A DNA stretch of 64,000 nt from Aquilaria yunnanensis (GCA_039654915.1 CM077599.1:8372501-8436500), one strand, 5' to 3'; counted from the stretch's first letter, positions 35,619 through 47,958 are shown. A program made the numbers and translations. The notes: generated by a model from the letters alone, not told the origin.

Positions 35619-36474
35619 AAGAAATTTGGTCCTCCAAATTTCCTAGAAGTTTAGGGAAGATATCAGGATAATTCTTAAGCATTTCAGCTTCAACCTCCCA
35701 TGTGGCCTCCTCCTCAGAATGGTTAGTCCATTGGACTTTTACCATCGATATCCACTTACTTCTGAGCTTCCTAGTGTCCTTTGCCAATACCCGAATTGGT
35801 TCTTCTTCATAGGTGAGATCTTGGGTGATGGGAACACTAGTGACATGTACCACTTGTTTAGGATCAAATACACACTTCTTCAATAGGCTTACATGGAATG
35901 TGTCATGTACATGTCCCAGCTCAGGCGGTAGCTCTAACTTGTAGGCTACATTTCCTACTCTTGCGAGTATTAGGTATGGTCCTACATACCTCGGGGCTAA
36001 TTTTCCCCGTTTTCCAAACCTCATTACTCCTTTCATAGGAGATACTTTTAACCATACTTGGTCTCCTACCTGGAACTCCAGGTCTCTTCTTTTCTTGAGG
36101 TTGGCATATGATTCTTGCCTATTGTTGGCAGTCTTAATCCTTTCCTGGATTTGCTTAATCTTCCCAGTAGTTTCTCTTATGAGTTCTGGGCCAATTTCCA
36201 ACTTATCACCTGGCTCATGCCAGCAGTGTGGAGTTATGCATCTTCTTCCATAGAGTGCTTCATAAGGTGCCATGCCAATCACTGAGTGATGGCTATTGTT
36301 GTATGAAAACTCCACTAAAGGCAAGTGTTTATCCCATTCTCCTTGGAAGTCAATAACACAACACCTTAACATATCTTCCAATGTCTGAATGGTTCTTTCA
36401 GTCTGTCCATCCGTTTGAGGATGGTATGCAGAACTAAACTTTAACTTAGTGCCCAAGGCATGGTGTAAGGACTT
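35617..36474 (-). pseudogene. pol C-terminal part: integrase remainder and chromodomain-like end
   Basis: This frame is in phase with the upstream part and separated from it only by the TAG at 36475-36477. It carries the third integrase catalytic residue, in [19 protein letters not shown]. Downstream are the GPY-type module ([16 protein letters not shown]) and a C-terminal chromodomain-like segment, [26 protein letters not shown]. This last feature is what places the element with Tekay/Del chromoviruses, whose integrases favour heterochromatin. Any protein starting at the internal Met (36456) would lack two catalytic residues. Confidence 0.88.
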
Positions 36475-39400
36475 CTAAAATCTGGAAACAAATCTTGGGT
36501 CTCGATCCGAGACAATATCGTCCGGTACACCATGTAGCCTTACTATCTCCTTAACGTATAGTTGGGCTAATTTCTCCAGGGAGTCTGTAAGGTTTATGGG
36601 CAAGAAGTGGGCTGCCTTAGTCAATCTATCCACTATGACCCAGATTGTATTACACTTTCTTCGGGTCAGTGGCAAACCCACTACAAAGTCCATGGATATG
36701 GATCCCCATTTTCTTTCTGGTATAGGTAAGCTCTGTAATTTTCCACCAGGTCTCTGGTGCTCCACTTTGACTTGTTGACAAGTCATACACTTAGCCACAG
36801 AAGCACCAATCTCTTGCTTTATATATGGCCACCAGAAATGGGATTTCAAATCCTTATACATTTTCTGAGCTCCAGGATGCATACTCATCAAACTGGAGTG
36901 GGCTTCTTCTAGGATTTGTTGCCTGATTCCATCCTTATTTGGCACATAAATCCTATCCCGGAAATATAATATTCCAGCCTTAAAGGAAAATCCTTGATAC
37001 AATTTTCCTTGTTTCTGCCCAGAGATCCTGGGAATCTCCTCATCTTGAAGCTGAGCTTCCTGAATTAGGTCTTTCCACTCAGTCCTAATAGTTAAGACCT
37101 TTACTTGGTCCATTTCCCACTTATCCCAATCTTGGGCCAACCCAGATAAACTGAGTACCTCTGCCTCGGTAGGCTCTCCAGTGGCTTTGAGTATTCCCGT
37201 GTACTTCCTACTGAGAGCATCAGCTACCACATTGGCTTTTCCGGCCGTATACTCGATGACGCACTCAAAATCTTTCAGGTACTCAAGCCATCTTCTTTGC
37301 CTCATGTTCAGGTCCTTTTGTGTAAACAGGTACCTTAGACTCTTGTGGTCTGTGAAGACTTGGAATCTGCCTCCAAGTAGGTAGTGCCTCCATTGCTTCA
37401 GAGCAAAGATCACTGCCGCTAATTCCAGATCATGAACTGGATAATTCTTCTCATGAGGCCTTAATTGTCTTGATCCATAGGCTATTGCTTGCTTCCCTTG
37501 CATTAAGACACAGCCCAGCCCAACTCGAGAAGCATCCGTGTAAACTATATACTCCTTAGTAGGGTCTGGTAGAACCAGTATTGGGGCTGTAGTCAATCTT
37601 TCCTTAAGTTCTCGGAAGCTAGCCTCGCATTGCTCACTCCACTCAAACTTTTGGTCCTTTCTTGTCAATTGAGTGAGCGGAGCTGCTAGTACAGAAAATT
37701 TAGGCACAAATCTCCTGTAATAGCCAGCAAGTCCCAAGAAGCTTCTTATGTCCCTCACAGTCTGAGGTTGCTTCCATTCCAAGACAGCTTTAATTTTCTC
37801 GGGATCAACAGCTAAACCATGCTCATTGATTACATGTCCGAGAAATCCAATTTCTTTAGCCCAGAATTGGCACTTACTTAATTTTCCATATAGTTCATGT
37901 TCCTTTAACAGGCTTAGCACCACTCTTAGGTGCTCCTTATGGGCTTCTTCATCCTTTGAGTACACCAATATGTCATCAATAAATACCACAACAAAGTGGT
38001 CTAAATGAGCTTTAAACACTCTTTGCATGAGGTCCATAAAAAAGGCTGGTGCATTTGTGAGCCCAAATGACATCACTGTGTACTCAAAGTGACCATATCT
38101 GGTCCTGAAAGCTGTCTTTGGGACATCTTCTTCCCTGACTTTCAGCTGGAAGTATCCAGATCTGAGGTCTATTTTGGAAAAGACCTTAGCTCCCTTTAAC
38201 TGATCAAATAGATCCTCGATCCTTGGGAGGGGGTACTTATTCTTAATGGTTAGTGCATTGAGCTTCCTGTAATCAATGCACAACCTAAGGGTTCCATCTT
38301 TCTTCTTCACAAAAAGTACAGGTGCTCCCCAAGGAGATGTACTTGGCCTTATGAAACCTTTCTCAAGCAACTCATCCAGTTGCTTCTTTAGTTCCATCAT
38401 TTCAGGAATAGCCATCCTGTATGGAGCAATAGATACTGGTGCAACTCCTGGCACTAATTTGATCTCAAACTCAACCTCTCTTGCAGGAGGGAGTCCTGGG
38501 AGATCAGTGGGGAACACTTCAGGGAATTCTCTTACTATGGGTATTTTACCCAGCTCTATTTCTACTTCTGTTCCATTTAACCCTAGGTATTCACCTTTTA
38601 GTAATAAGGGTTTGTGTTCCACCACCTTTAAATGAAAATCTGGGACTAACCCAGGAGATTTTTCCAAAGATTGAGGTTTGTGCCCAGGCAGATAAAGTTG
38701 CCTGGCATGGCAGTCTATAACCACCCGATTGGCACTAAGCCAGTTCATTCCTAGGATGATGTCATATCCATTAGTATCCAAGACCATCAGGTCGGCTCTA
38801 AGCTCTAGTTCACCTAGCTTAAGCATGCAATCTTTTACAATATGGTATGTTATCATAACCTCATTCCCGGCAGTTTTAACCAGGTACATTTTATCTGTAT
38901 TGCATACTTCGAGGTTTATATCTTTGACTAACTTAAAGGATACTATAGATAAAGATGCTCCAGTATCGAACAAAACTGATACTTCATAACCATTTATGGA
39001 AATGGTACCTTTTAGAGTCTTCCTGACCAGCTTAGCCTGGTCTATTTCTTCCTCATCCTCCCCAGCTTTGTTGACCTCTGGGTCCTCTCGTGCTTTCATC
39101 AACGTCTCAATCTGGAATATTCTTCCAGTAGCCTGAGGTTGTCCCCTCCTGGCCTTATCTTGGTCCCTTCTTTGTGGGGGTGGAGGCATATTGGGCCTCC
39201 TTATGGGCAATTGCCTCTGTGCCCATCTGTTATTAAACCCTCCTGGGGTCCTCTGATCTTCTCCCCTGACAGGACAGTCTTTTACCCAGTGATCCTGGGC
39301 ACCACATTTAAGGCATCCGGAAGTGAGCCTATAACATGGCTTCTGGCCATGGAATTTTCCACATGTCTCACATTGTGGCCCATAGGGGGATGCGGTCTTC

Positions 39401-39693
39401 TCTCTTTTGTTACCCTTTCTTGGCTCATATGCCAAGCTTTCTCTGCCTCTCTTCTTAGAGAATTTTTGCATCCCACTAGTACTTCCAGGGCCATTCATGG
39501 CTTGCTCCCTGAATTCTTGCTCTAGGGCCATAGCCCTTATGAGCTCAGAAGGCCTAACTTGGGCCTCTGGCACAAAGCCAGCATTTTCATTCCCCTGATG
39601 GGAAGTTTCACTTTCATTTCGGCCTCGGTTCGTATTTCTGGTTCTCATCCTGGAATTAACAACAAGCAAGGCACACAATTGCTCAATATTCAT
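36475..39693 (-). pseudogene. gag-pol polyprotein, N-terminal part, capsid-deleted, ends at premature stop
   Basis: Open for 1,072 residues; the true start is more likely Met16 than Met1. A short gag N-terminus (to about 48) runs straight into post-capsid sequence, and the roughly 200-residue capsid domain expected of this family is missing. A zinc knuckle ([14 protein letters not shown], 127-140) follows. Then come the protease DTGAS motif (243-247), reverse transcriptase with FIDDILVYS (571-579) and RNase H starting YTDAS (718-722). The integrase zinc-binding HHCC region is at about 932-972, and two integrase catalytic aspartates lie in VIVDRLTK (about 1021) and SDRDPRF (about 1063). The frame stops at TAG where relatives normally have tryptophan. 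The pol domains otherwise look well preserved, in line with the recent insertion. Confidence 0.9.
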
Positions 39694-39780
39694 AAATATT
39701 CATTAGTGGACTTAACCTATGTGGGAACAAGTCTATACTAAGAATCATAGACCAAAACTTTGGTCCTTAAGAGCAACTGT

Positions 39781-39792
39781 GCTCTGATACCA
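39781..39792 (-). other. Primer-binding site, initiator tRNA-Met type
   Basis: On the minus strand reads TGGTATCAGAGC, complementary to the 3' end of plant initiator methionine tRNA. It lies 3 bp inside the 5' LTR. Confidence 0.9.
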
Positions 39793-39795
39793 AGC

Positions 39796-42713
39796 TGTCG
39801 TGCCCTAAACTGCCCTTGGCCCATTTGGGCCTGATTTTTTTTTTTTTTTAAACATGCAGCGGAAGTTTTCATTACACAGAAGGGGCTTTTAAAACTCACT
39901 AAGACTTATGGGCACGAACCCCAGGATACTTATCGGTACTAGCTCGTTAAGTTCTTTAATTAAGGTTAAGTTGATGTGCTCTCAGAAACAAGCTAGTGCC
40001 TATGTGGATTTCATGTGTTCATTTTCATGGTCTTTACCGAGCTTAGCCAAGAATATGCATGGCAACTAAAACACCAACTTAAGTTTAAAAACTTATTTTC
40101 ATGCATATGCTTTGCATGCTTATGCGTTTTGGAGTTCACTAGTGCACATAATCACTTAATGCCTTTAAATGCAACTAATGCTTAGGCATGTATTAATTCA
40201 CATACGTGCATTTAAATTTCTTATTAGCCAAACTTTACACAAGCATCCAATTTCATGCTTTTTCTAAGTTTACTTGCATGTTCTTTACTAAATGAGCATA
40301 CATAGCCAAACATTGCATGCTTTTAACATAGACATGGGCTTATGGGCCTTTTAGTACTTAACATGCATATGGCCCAAAATTAACCAAGAATAAAATCAAA
40401 ATTTTTAAGTTCTTATTTAAGCCCAATTTCAACATGCTTCAAATTTCATGAAAACATAACCCATAAATTCATGCATGGGCCTTGGTAAGTCCACCAAGCA
40501 ATAAAAATACCCGAAAATGTCCAAGTCCATAATACAAGCCCAAAGCCAAGTTTTGGCCAAATTTTAGCTAAGTCCATAATTTGGTCACTAAAGTTAGACC
40601 AACAAAAACATGCTTAAAAGCAACCCATAAATTCACAAAGCCATGGAACACAAATTTCCACCTTAATAGACCTTGTTCCCACAATTCTAAGACTTCAAGT
40701 CCTGCACAGAAAGTCCACATTTTTTTAGCTTGTTTACAAGCAGCTTATATACTTAGAATACTTAGAATATTTTGAGCAATACCATACACAAATCCAACCT
40801 TAGAATACAGAAAGAGTACTCAAGACTCTTAGCTTGATCTTTCAAGCAAACCTTTACATACAAAAGTAGAGTAGGGCGGGTGAGTTATAAAACTCAATAA
40901 GAATTCCGTGGCATCCAATGCCTAACTTATGGCCTCCAAGGCCTAACATATGCCAAGAATGTAATGGCAAAATAATCCTTGTTCCTGCAAAGGAAACATA
41001 AAGACAAAGAAAACAAAAAGATACATGCATATAGCAATAATATTATAATCGGGGGTTAGCATGCACAACAAATCAAAGAAGCACACAAACACACGCCACT
41101 TAACACTTTGTTCACAGAAGGGCAGCAAGCATCCCTCAAGTTTTAGTTCATTAATTTCATATACTTAATGTTTTCGGAGAGCTCACTTAGCATAGGAATT
41201 AAGGTGGCCGCCTTAACTCCTAGCCCATAATGCTTGCTTACTTAACTTAGCTCATGAGCAAAACAGAATTGCCGAAGCAATAACATAACTTAAGCCCTCT
41301 TAGCACTCCTAGGATCACATGGTTCTTTGACCATCACCTAGGGGCCCGAATACTCACATAAAAAGGCCATGGAATTATACCATGCAATAAAGTGAGTATA
41401 GGAATCCTTACCCACAACACCGAAAGCTTTATAAGCTTATTTTTCTTCGTTTTCCTTGCTTGTTGACTCTAGAAATTGTTTTCTAGCATAAGAACCAAGA
41501 TGGGCCGAATTTTATTAGTAACCATAAGATACCAAGAAATCTTGGTGATTAACCCAAATAACACAAAATACCAAGAACACTTGGTGTACACTTACAGAAC
41601 CTCACAGAAGAGGTAACGCCAATTTATTGTGCTTGATGTTCTTCAAGCTTCTTCTTGATTTCTTGCTTCTAATGAACTTAGAAACTCAATCACACAAAGA
41701 GTTCCTTGAGTAGAGCTTAAAACCTCCAAGAAATGGAAATGGCCAAATTTTCCTCCTTGGTTTTCTTTGAATTCTTCATCTGATTCTTGCTCTTTATGGT
41801 CTTAGAGCTTGAATTCAACCAAGAATACTTGGTTTTAATTTGAGGAATGATTATTTCTAGCTATGGACGAATATTTGGATGAGAAAAGAGTTGGAAATGT
41901 GTTTGGAATGATGAGACTTGGTATGGAAGAAAATGGAGAGAGAATGAGAGAGTTTGAGAGCAAATGGCTTTGAATGAGTGGAGTGATTATGTTTTAATGT
42001 GTGGGAAGGTGATGGCCAGCCATATGGGAAGGAAAATGAGTGTATAATGTGCTTGGAAGGTGGGAGACAAGATTAAAAGAGATGAAGACTAATTGGAAGA
42101 CTTTTGGGTAAGTTTGGTAGAAAAAGTCAAAAGTAGGTGAAGAAAGAATCCAAGGTAATGATTAAGGGTGGGAGGTGGATTAAAATAATAGAAAATTAAT
42201 AATGTGTTTGAAATGAGTGGGAGACAAGATTTAATGGATGGAAGACTAATTGGAAGACTTTTGTGTAAGTTTGGTAGAAAAAGCCAAAAGTAGGTGAAGA
42301 AAGAATCCAAGGTGATGACTAAGGATGGGAGGTGGATTAAAATAATAGGATTTGGAGGAAGGTGACATAAAATATTGGGAATTGGAGGGGCATGGCTGGC
42401 TAAGGCATCCAAGGCCATTAAAATGGCATAATTCCCCCTTTATTCCTCCAACTTTCTAAATTTGGGCAATTGAGCCCAACCACTAAAAATCCCTTTGTTC
42501 AATTTAGTCCCTCATCTTTAAAAACCACCATTTTCATTACTATTTCTCTTGGCCTAAGCCAAGCTTATTTTTAAGATGTTCAACACTCAATTATGCACAT
42601 GCCATATTGTCTTCTCAATTTAATTGAGCTAAATTCCTAATTAAGGAAAAATTCTTATGCTCCAAATCCATTTAACTCGGGACCTAATCACTTTGGATTG
42701 TCCGGGCATTACA
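39796..42713 (-). repeat. 5' LTR of the gypsy element (2,918 bp)
   Basis: Nearly identical to 32687-35604. Differences noted by eye include CCCCTGG/CCCTTGG near the end of the LTR, CTTTACCTAC/CTTTACATAC, AATAAGGATT/AATAAGAATT and ACCCATAACA/ACCCACAACA. It should carry the promoter of the element, read toward lower coordinates. Confidence 0.93.
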
Positions 42714-43071
42714 TACTGGGCCTAGTTAGACCCCTTTGATATTCGATACTACTCAGGTTCGAGCTCGAATTGCTCGAGCCCAATTTTTTTAGGCTCGAGC
42801 TCGGCTTGAGGTAGGCTCGAATGACACATATGAATCATCAATACAATACTTACACCTTAGAATAGAGATGAGGGGCCAAATTTGCAGTTTTTTAGAGAAA
42901 AAAAATGTGAAAACCTATCCCAAACTTTCTAATCCTTTGCTATTCTACCTCGATGTTGCGAATTTTATAACTGAATCATTGTCTTGACGTCTTCCTCACC
43001 TTTACTGCAAAGCCACCATAGTCCATCATCTAACGACTTTCATGTCGATTTTTGGGCCACCAAAGTTCAAG

Positions 43072-43206
43072 TCGACAGAAGAGCAGAAACCTAGATTCGT
43101 GATTTGGAAGGAGAGTAGAAACCTAGATTCAAATTGGCAGGAGAGCAGAAACCTAGATTCAAACACACATCATGAAATTGGCAGGAGAGCAGAAACCTAG
43201 ATTCGT
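43072..43206. repeat. Minisatellite inside the hAT element
   Basis: Four imperfect copies of a unit around GGAGAGCAGAAACCTAGATT, separated by variable AAATTGGCA or GTGATTTGG spacers. Confidence 0.7.
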
Positions 43207-43706
43207 GATCTGGTGGCGGTGATGATTCAACCTTGGGCCCGCGCAGACGAAGATTCAAGCTTGGGCGGCATCAACAATCTCATCTCCGGCATCCGACATC
43301 CAACGTTCGGCGTCCACTTGGGGAGTCGGGCCTTGGCCATCCTTTGCAAAGCTTGGGGCGTCGGGTAAGCAAGGCTGGAGGCATGATCCTTGGTGGTGGC
43401 TGAACGAGGAACGACAGGGTGGATGAGAATGGGAGTCGGGCAAGCAAGTTTTAGGCATTAGATAGATTAGGGGATGAAGGGAATAAAGGTTTGGACTTAG
43501 GACCTCTCAGGAACACGAGCTCATAGGGCCAGGTACATCCAGGCTCAAGCTCAGCCTAAAAATGTATTCGCGCCCATTTTGTAGCTCGAGCTTGAATAGG
43601 CCCAACTTGAATTGCTTGAACTTAAGCTCGAGCTCGAGCTACCCGAAAAAAGCTCAAACTATTTTCACCCCTACTAGTAAGTACTTGATTGAACAAGCTC
43701 AAGGAT

Positions 43707-44110
43707 CACTATTAAAATTTGGTCACTTTCCAACGGCTATTACCAACAGTTTCGCATTCATAATTTAAAAATTACCAATGTGAAATCATTAGTAAATGAT
43801 TGTTGGTAATCCATTCGTTGGAAATTGATGCGCCAATGATAAAAAATAAAGCTGTTGATAATTTGCAGCATCAAACCGTTGGTAATAGGGCCGTTGGTAA
43901 GTACCAATTGTTCAATATTGGCCACTTTGTAGCAATGGTCAATATATACCAACAATTTGGACAGTTGGTATTTTTCAATGGTTAACCGTTGGTAATTTAC
44001 CAATTATCCGTTAGTGATTTACCAATGGCTAAAGCAGTTGGTAAAGCTATTTGCTATTAAAAAAATAATATTCAATTTCCAATGCAAAACCGTTGGAAAA
44101 TATTTTTTAA
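43707..44110 (+). mobile_element. CACTA element, left end only
   Basis: Begins CACTATTAAAATTTGG, 26 bp beyond the hAT target site, and carries the same ACCAACGG/CCGTTGG subterminal motifs in the same order as the fragment at 30595. No right terminus was seen. A single-end fragment, or a more decayed sister of that copy. Confidence 0.55.
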
Positions 44111-45121
44111 AAATTATATTTTGTTTGAAACTAATCTTTTATCAAAGTAAGCAGATATAGCTTCCCTAGTCTAAGAATGTAAATATTAACAACAATAACA
44201 ATAATAATAATAATAACAACAACAACAACAACAACAATAATAATAATAATAACTCTCATTGCTTGTTAGCCACAATATTTGAAAAGATCACTGACTCTTT
44301 GATCAACAAATTAGCTTCAATATTTGAAAAGATAAGTAGTTGGGGAATACAAATTAAAGAGCAATTAGTGATGAGAAGGATATAACTTAAAAATTATGGT
44401 CTATCATCTGATCTTGCAACATAGAATAATAACCTAACTAAACACAAAATAAGCAAAGTAAACTAAAACTGATGTAAGGCTGTAAGTCTTTTCCCTCCCA
44501 TTTTGGTCACTTTTTAAGAGTTTGGAGAATCATTTTGCAGGAGGATGCGGCAGAGAAGAAACATTTAATTCTTTTCAAAAGAAAAAAATTTTAAAAAATA
44601 ACCTAAGTTACAGAAAAATTAAATTACAAGAAAAAAATAACCTAATTTACCTAAATTACATATAATAAAAAATAACCTAAAATAAACTAAAATAAAATTT
44701 CAATATAACAATAAATATTCCTTAACCTTGCTCCAACTCAATTAGCAAGTATAAAATGACGATTGCAATAATCCAGATGGGTGTTCTTAAACCCAAATCA
44801 AACTAAAAGCATAAATTTGTAGTCTATTTTCAAATGTGAAACTAGCGTCCTCTTAGCGTCTTTTAGCAACAGCTTGGGAAGAACAAAAGCAAGTAAAATA
44901 TGTCCTGTACCATTCAAACACCAAGAAAACCAAATGAACAATAACTTCAGTTCCAATATATTTTTTTCACCCCATAGTTTGTTCCTTTTCCAAATTCCTC
45001 AAGAAACTACTCACAATGATTCTATTGGCTGTTTATTAAGCCTATCAAGGTATCAATTTTGGCTCGAGTTCCATCCAAGTAATAAATTAAGAAACTAAAT
45101 ACCTTATCCATTTATTCATTT
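44111..45121. other. AT-rich intergenic with AAT/AAC microsatellite
   Basis: A trinucleotide tract of AAC and AAT units occupies about 44190-44253. Repeated AATAACCTAA words occur at 44600-44690. No gene was seen. Confidence 0.5.
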
Positions 45122-46330
45122 TCATTGCCTAAGTCAATTGCCGCACCATTTGCTTCAGCTGCAATCTTCTCTCCCCTTCTCTGTTCTTCTTCTCTTCCCC
45201 TTCTTGTCCTTGCCTCTTGCTCCTTTATCTGCTTAAAACTGGAATATATGAAGAAGCAAAATTCTAATCCTCAAGTCCTCAACAGAACAAAAGACCAAGA
45301 AAACATAACAATTGATGCTTACCTTTCACCAGGAAGAGGGCCTGGTTGAGTATATATGTTTTTCTTGCTGTTTGACCTCAAACCTGTTGTGCTGTACTTA
45401 ATATGTTACTTGTAAGCCTGAAAAATTTAGATACACGTGGTTATACAAGGAAAAAGTCCTAAAATGCTGTCTCACAAAAACAAGAGACAATTTAATACAG
45501 TCCTTAATTGTAATTAGATGATATCAAATAGATTTAACACAGTCCTTTTTAGATGAAGAGTCTCTACTTCCACTCACCAATATAGACTGTGACCAGAAGG
45601 AACTGAAAGAGTAGAGTAACCAATCATCAGAGGATTTCTTGCCTTCAACTTTTATCATTGTAATGCCAACTAGGACTCAACGAGAAATTAATTATTCAAC
45701 AAAATTAGTAGCTTTTAAGGGAGCCACGATTACTTCAGATAACTAACAACAACATCAAAAGAAGACATGCTCATGATCATATGGATATTATAATTAAATA
45801 AATATGTCAAAATACAATCAATCCTATTGTGTTGTACTCAAAATTCTGTCTTACTCATCCATAACAGCAAGTCGGCGTTTACAACAAAGAAATAACCTGA
45901 AGGAAACAAAAAATAAAAATCTTCCGATCGACTCTGACAAATTAAAATTTTCAACTTCACTGTTTATGGATTGATTTGAGAAGTTTGAACACAGTACAGC
46001 CGATTAAAAAAAAAAAAACAAATGATGCAAGTTAAAAAATACAAGAAGGCACTACCACTACCAATAGTAAACAAGAACCACTCATAATCATTGATGTTGG
46101 AGATCATAAGAAGTTGATTTTATTGGCATGGAAGGAAGGCCTCCTAGAAGAGCAGAACCATTACCTTGACGAGTGAGCTTCTTCTACACATAGATTGGAC
46201 CTCTTGATTGGCCGCGTTGAAGACTGTAGACCGTGCCTCATCCGATACCAGTTTACTCTTTCTTTGCACTAGAGCTCCACCCTATATATGGTGGGTGAAT
46301 CTTTCCCTGATGAAGATTCTTTATGGCCAG
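45122..46330 (-). pseudogene. Possible exons of a broken minus-strand host gene, unidentified
   Basis: Three minus-strand stretches look like exons with usable splice sites. At about 46260-46165 the translation reads KLVSDEARSTVFNAANQEVQ and then MCRRSSLVK before a GTAATG donor. At about 45410-45320, after a TTTTTCAG acceptor, it reads TTGLRSNSKKNIYTQPGPLP then GER before GTAAGC, with one stop upstream in that frame. At 45243-45122, after a TATTCCAG acceptor, it reads FKQIKEQEARTRRGREEEQR and ends IDLGNENE and TAA. The last exon is charged and helical and has the feel of a real C-terminus. I do not recognise the protein, no start was found, and joining the exons is inference. A decayed gene or retained gene fragment is more likely than an intact gene. 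Confidence 0.35.
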
Positions 46331-47433
46331 AGGGGCCCCGAAAGCGTCTTTCTTAGTTTAATACTGCACCATCTCTTCATGAGATGATGACACTTGGCTA
46401 AGTTATAAGTGTATTGGCTCACCATCTCTTTTTTGCTTTCAATATTTTCAAAATTATCCTTTAACAATAATTTGTGCCAAATGAAAACTGCATCTCTATT
46501 TACTAATTTTGAAAATATTGAAAGCAAAAAGGAGAAAAGATACACAAATTAAGAGACCGTCGATTCAAAGGATTAGAGATTAATTAGCATACGATGAACA
46601 GGAGGAAAAAACACTAAACATCAAATAACAAAGATAAAGTTAATTAGTTCAAACGAAATATAAACACTTAACTTAAATACTCAATATATATATATATATA
46701 TATATATACCAGAAGGTGGGAATATTAAATAGTGATCCAAAAGAAAAGAGTTGGTTAACTCTGGAATGTGAAGAACTTGATAAGAGCATTGGAAACTTTA
46801 TTCGATCATTTTCCAATTTGATGACTTAATTATGCTTTGGTTTGAATTATCATAATTTGACTCGCACACATAATCATGATTAGCTAGCTCATTTTCATAT
46901 ATATAGCACCTTGCCCCAGACAAATTTTTTTTACGCTGTCTAACGCCAACCTTAATTTCATATAATAGACTATTAATCCACATCTGTTTCAAAATTAATA
47001 CGTACAGAGAGTGAACCTGAGGATGGGAGTACGTACAGGGTTGGTAGGTCGGGGGCACGTGAAGTAGGGATTGATGGGGGCACTCCTCCTGCAATTCCAG
47101 TAATACGCCGATCGACTTTTGGTTTTGGTGAGATAATGAGTAGTACACTAATTAGCTAGCAAAGGTGTCCAATTCCGTGCAGAGGCTCCTCAAACAATCA
47201 GTCCCTTGCTCATACGCTCACCTTCGTCCGCCTGTTCGACCTCGAATTTCATTTTTCCATCCTTAATTAATTAACTTTTTACCACTCCACCCTAAGTATA
47301 CACACTTATACGCACGTTTTTCTTCTACCATACAATATTACAGCATCTATTTATAGATATACAAACAAAACGTAATTATATATGTTTGTGTACAGAGAGA
47401 CAGAGAGAGAGCATTAATCAACAGCCCCAATGT
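46331..47433. other. Intergenic, (TA)n microsatellite, no gene seen
   Basis: A (TA)n run occupies about 46684-46708. Minus-strand open frames here show no domain. GAGAGA repeats at 47395-47410 precede the hAT element. Confidence 0.45.
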
Positions 47434-47950
47434 CAGTGGCGGAAGCACCATGGGGCAGGGGGTGCTGCTGCCCCCCCGAAAATTTCGGAAATTTGAAAAT
47501 ATGAGGTACTAACTTGGCTATTTTATGTGAAATTAAGGACCAGGTGAGAATTTTGGCCCCCCCAAATGGTTACTTCATACAAAGGGTAACTAGCGCCAAG
47601 AGTGATAAATCTTTACCTTTCATTGCGAATTTTTCCCTAATCTTTGAAATATTGCATATCCATTCCAAACCATTCTCTCTTAACGTCTCTCTGTTTGTCT
47701 GTCTCTCTCTCTCTCTCCTCTAGTCTGCTTAAGTGATGATTAATAAAAATAAAGTAATTATTTTAATAATTTTTATTTAAAATATATATTACTTTAATAC
47801 TATATACACCTAATAATTATTTAAATAATTTTTTATAAAATTTAATTTCTATAAATAATTTTTTTCTGTTAAGTTTGAGCCATCGCTCGTCTCCCATCCA
47901 CCTAGCCCTAGCCCCAGCCCCCTGAGCCTCAATACCTGGGTCCGCCACTA
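47434..47950. mobile_element. Non-autonomous hAT element (CAGTGGCGGA ends)
   Basis: The left end is CAGTGGCGGAAGC and the inverted right end TAGTGGCGGACCC. A perfect 8-bp duplication, CCCAATGT, flanks it (47426-47433 and 47951-47958). It contains a (TC)n run near 47700-47720 and poly-C/poly-G stretches near both ends; no transposase. Confidence 0.88.
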
Positions 47951-47958
47951 CCCAATGT

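Larger units (their letters stand above)
32687..42713 (-). mobile_element. Ty3/gypsy LTR retrotransposon, Tekay/Del-type chromovirus
   Basis: Complete element of 10,027 bp on the minus strand. The LTRs are equal in length and flanked by a perfect 5-bp duplication, TACTG (32682-32686 and 42714-42718). Internal order on the minus strand is primer-binding site, gag remnant with zinc knuckle, protease, reverse transcriptase, RNase H, integrase and C-terminal chromodomain-like region, then polypurine tract. Reading by eye, the LTRs differ at about eight positions without indels, so insertion is recent. The gag lacks its capsid domain and integrase has one stop codon, so it probably needs proteins from relatives. 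Confidence 0.93.
32648..43673. mobile_element. Non-autonomous hAT element split by the gypsy insertion
   Basis: The left end is TAGGGTTGAAAATGGGCT and the inverted right end TAGGGGTGAAAATAGTTT. A perfect 8-bp duplication, CTAGTAAG, lies outside both (32640-32647 and 43674-43681). Without the gypsy element and one copy of its TACTG duplication the hAT is about 990 bp. The right part contains GCTCGAGCTCG-type words near both of its sides, a GC-rich centre, and no transposase. The retrotransposon inserted only 34 bp into the left end. Confidence 0.85.

Noticed and set aside
38276..39598. Several plus-strand frames of 80-130 residues
   Set aside because: Shadows of the gag-pol gene on the minus strand.
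42750..43670. GAGCTCGAGC-rich stretch suspected to be an independent satellite
   Set aside because: It belongs to the hAT element whose ends and 8-bp duplication are visible.
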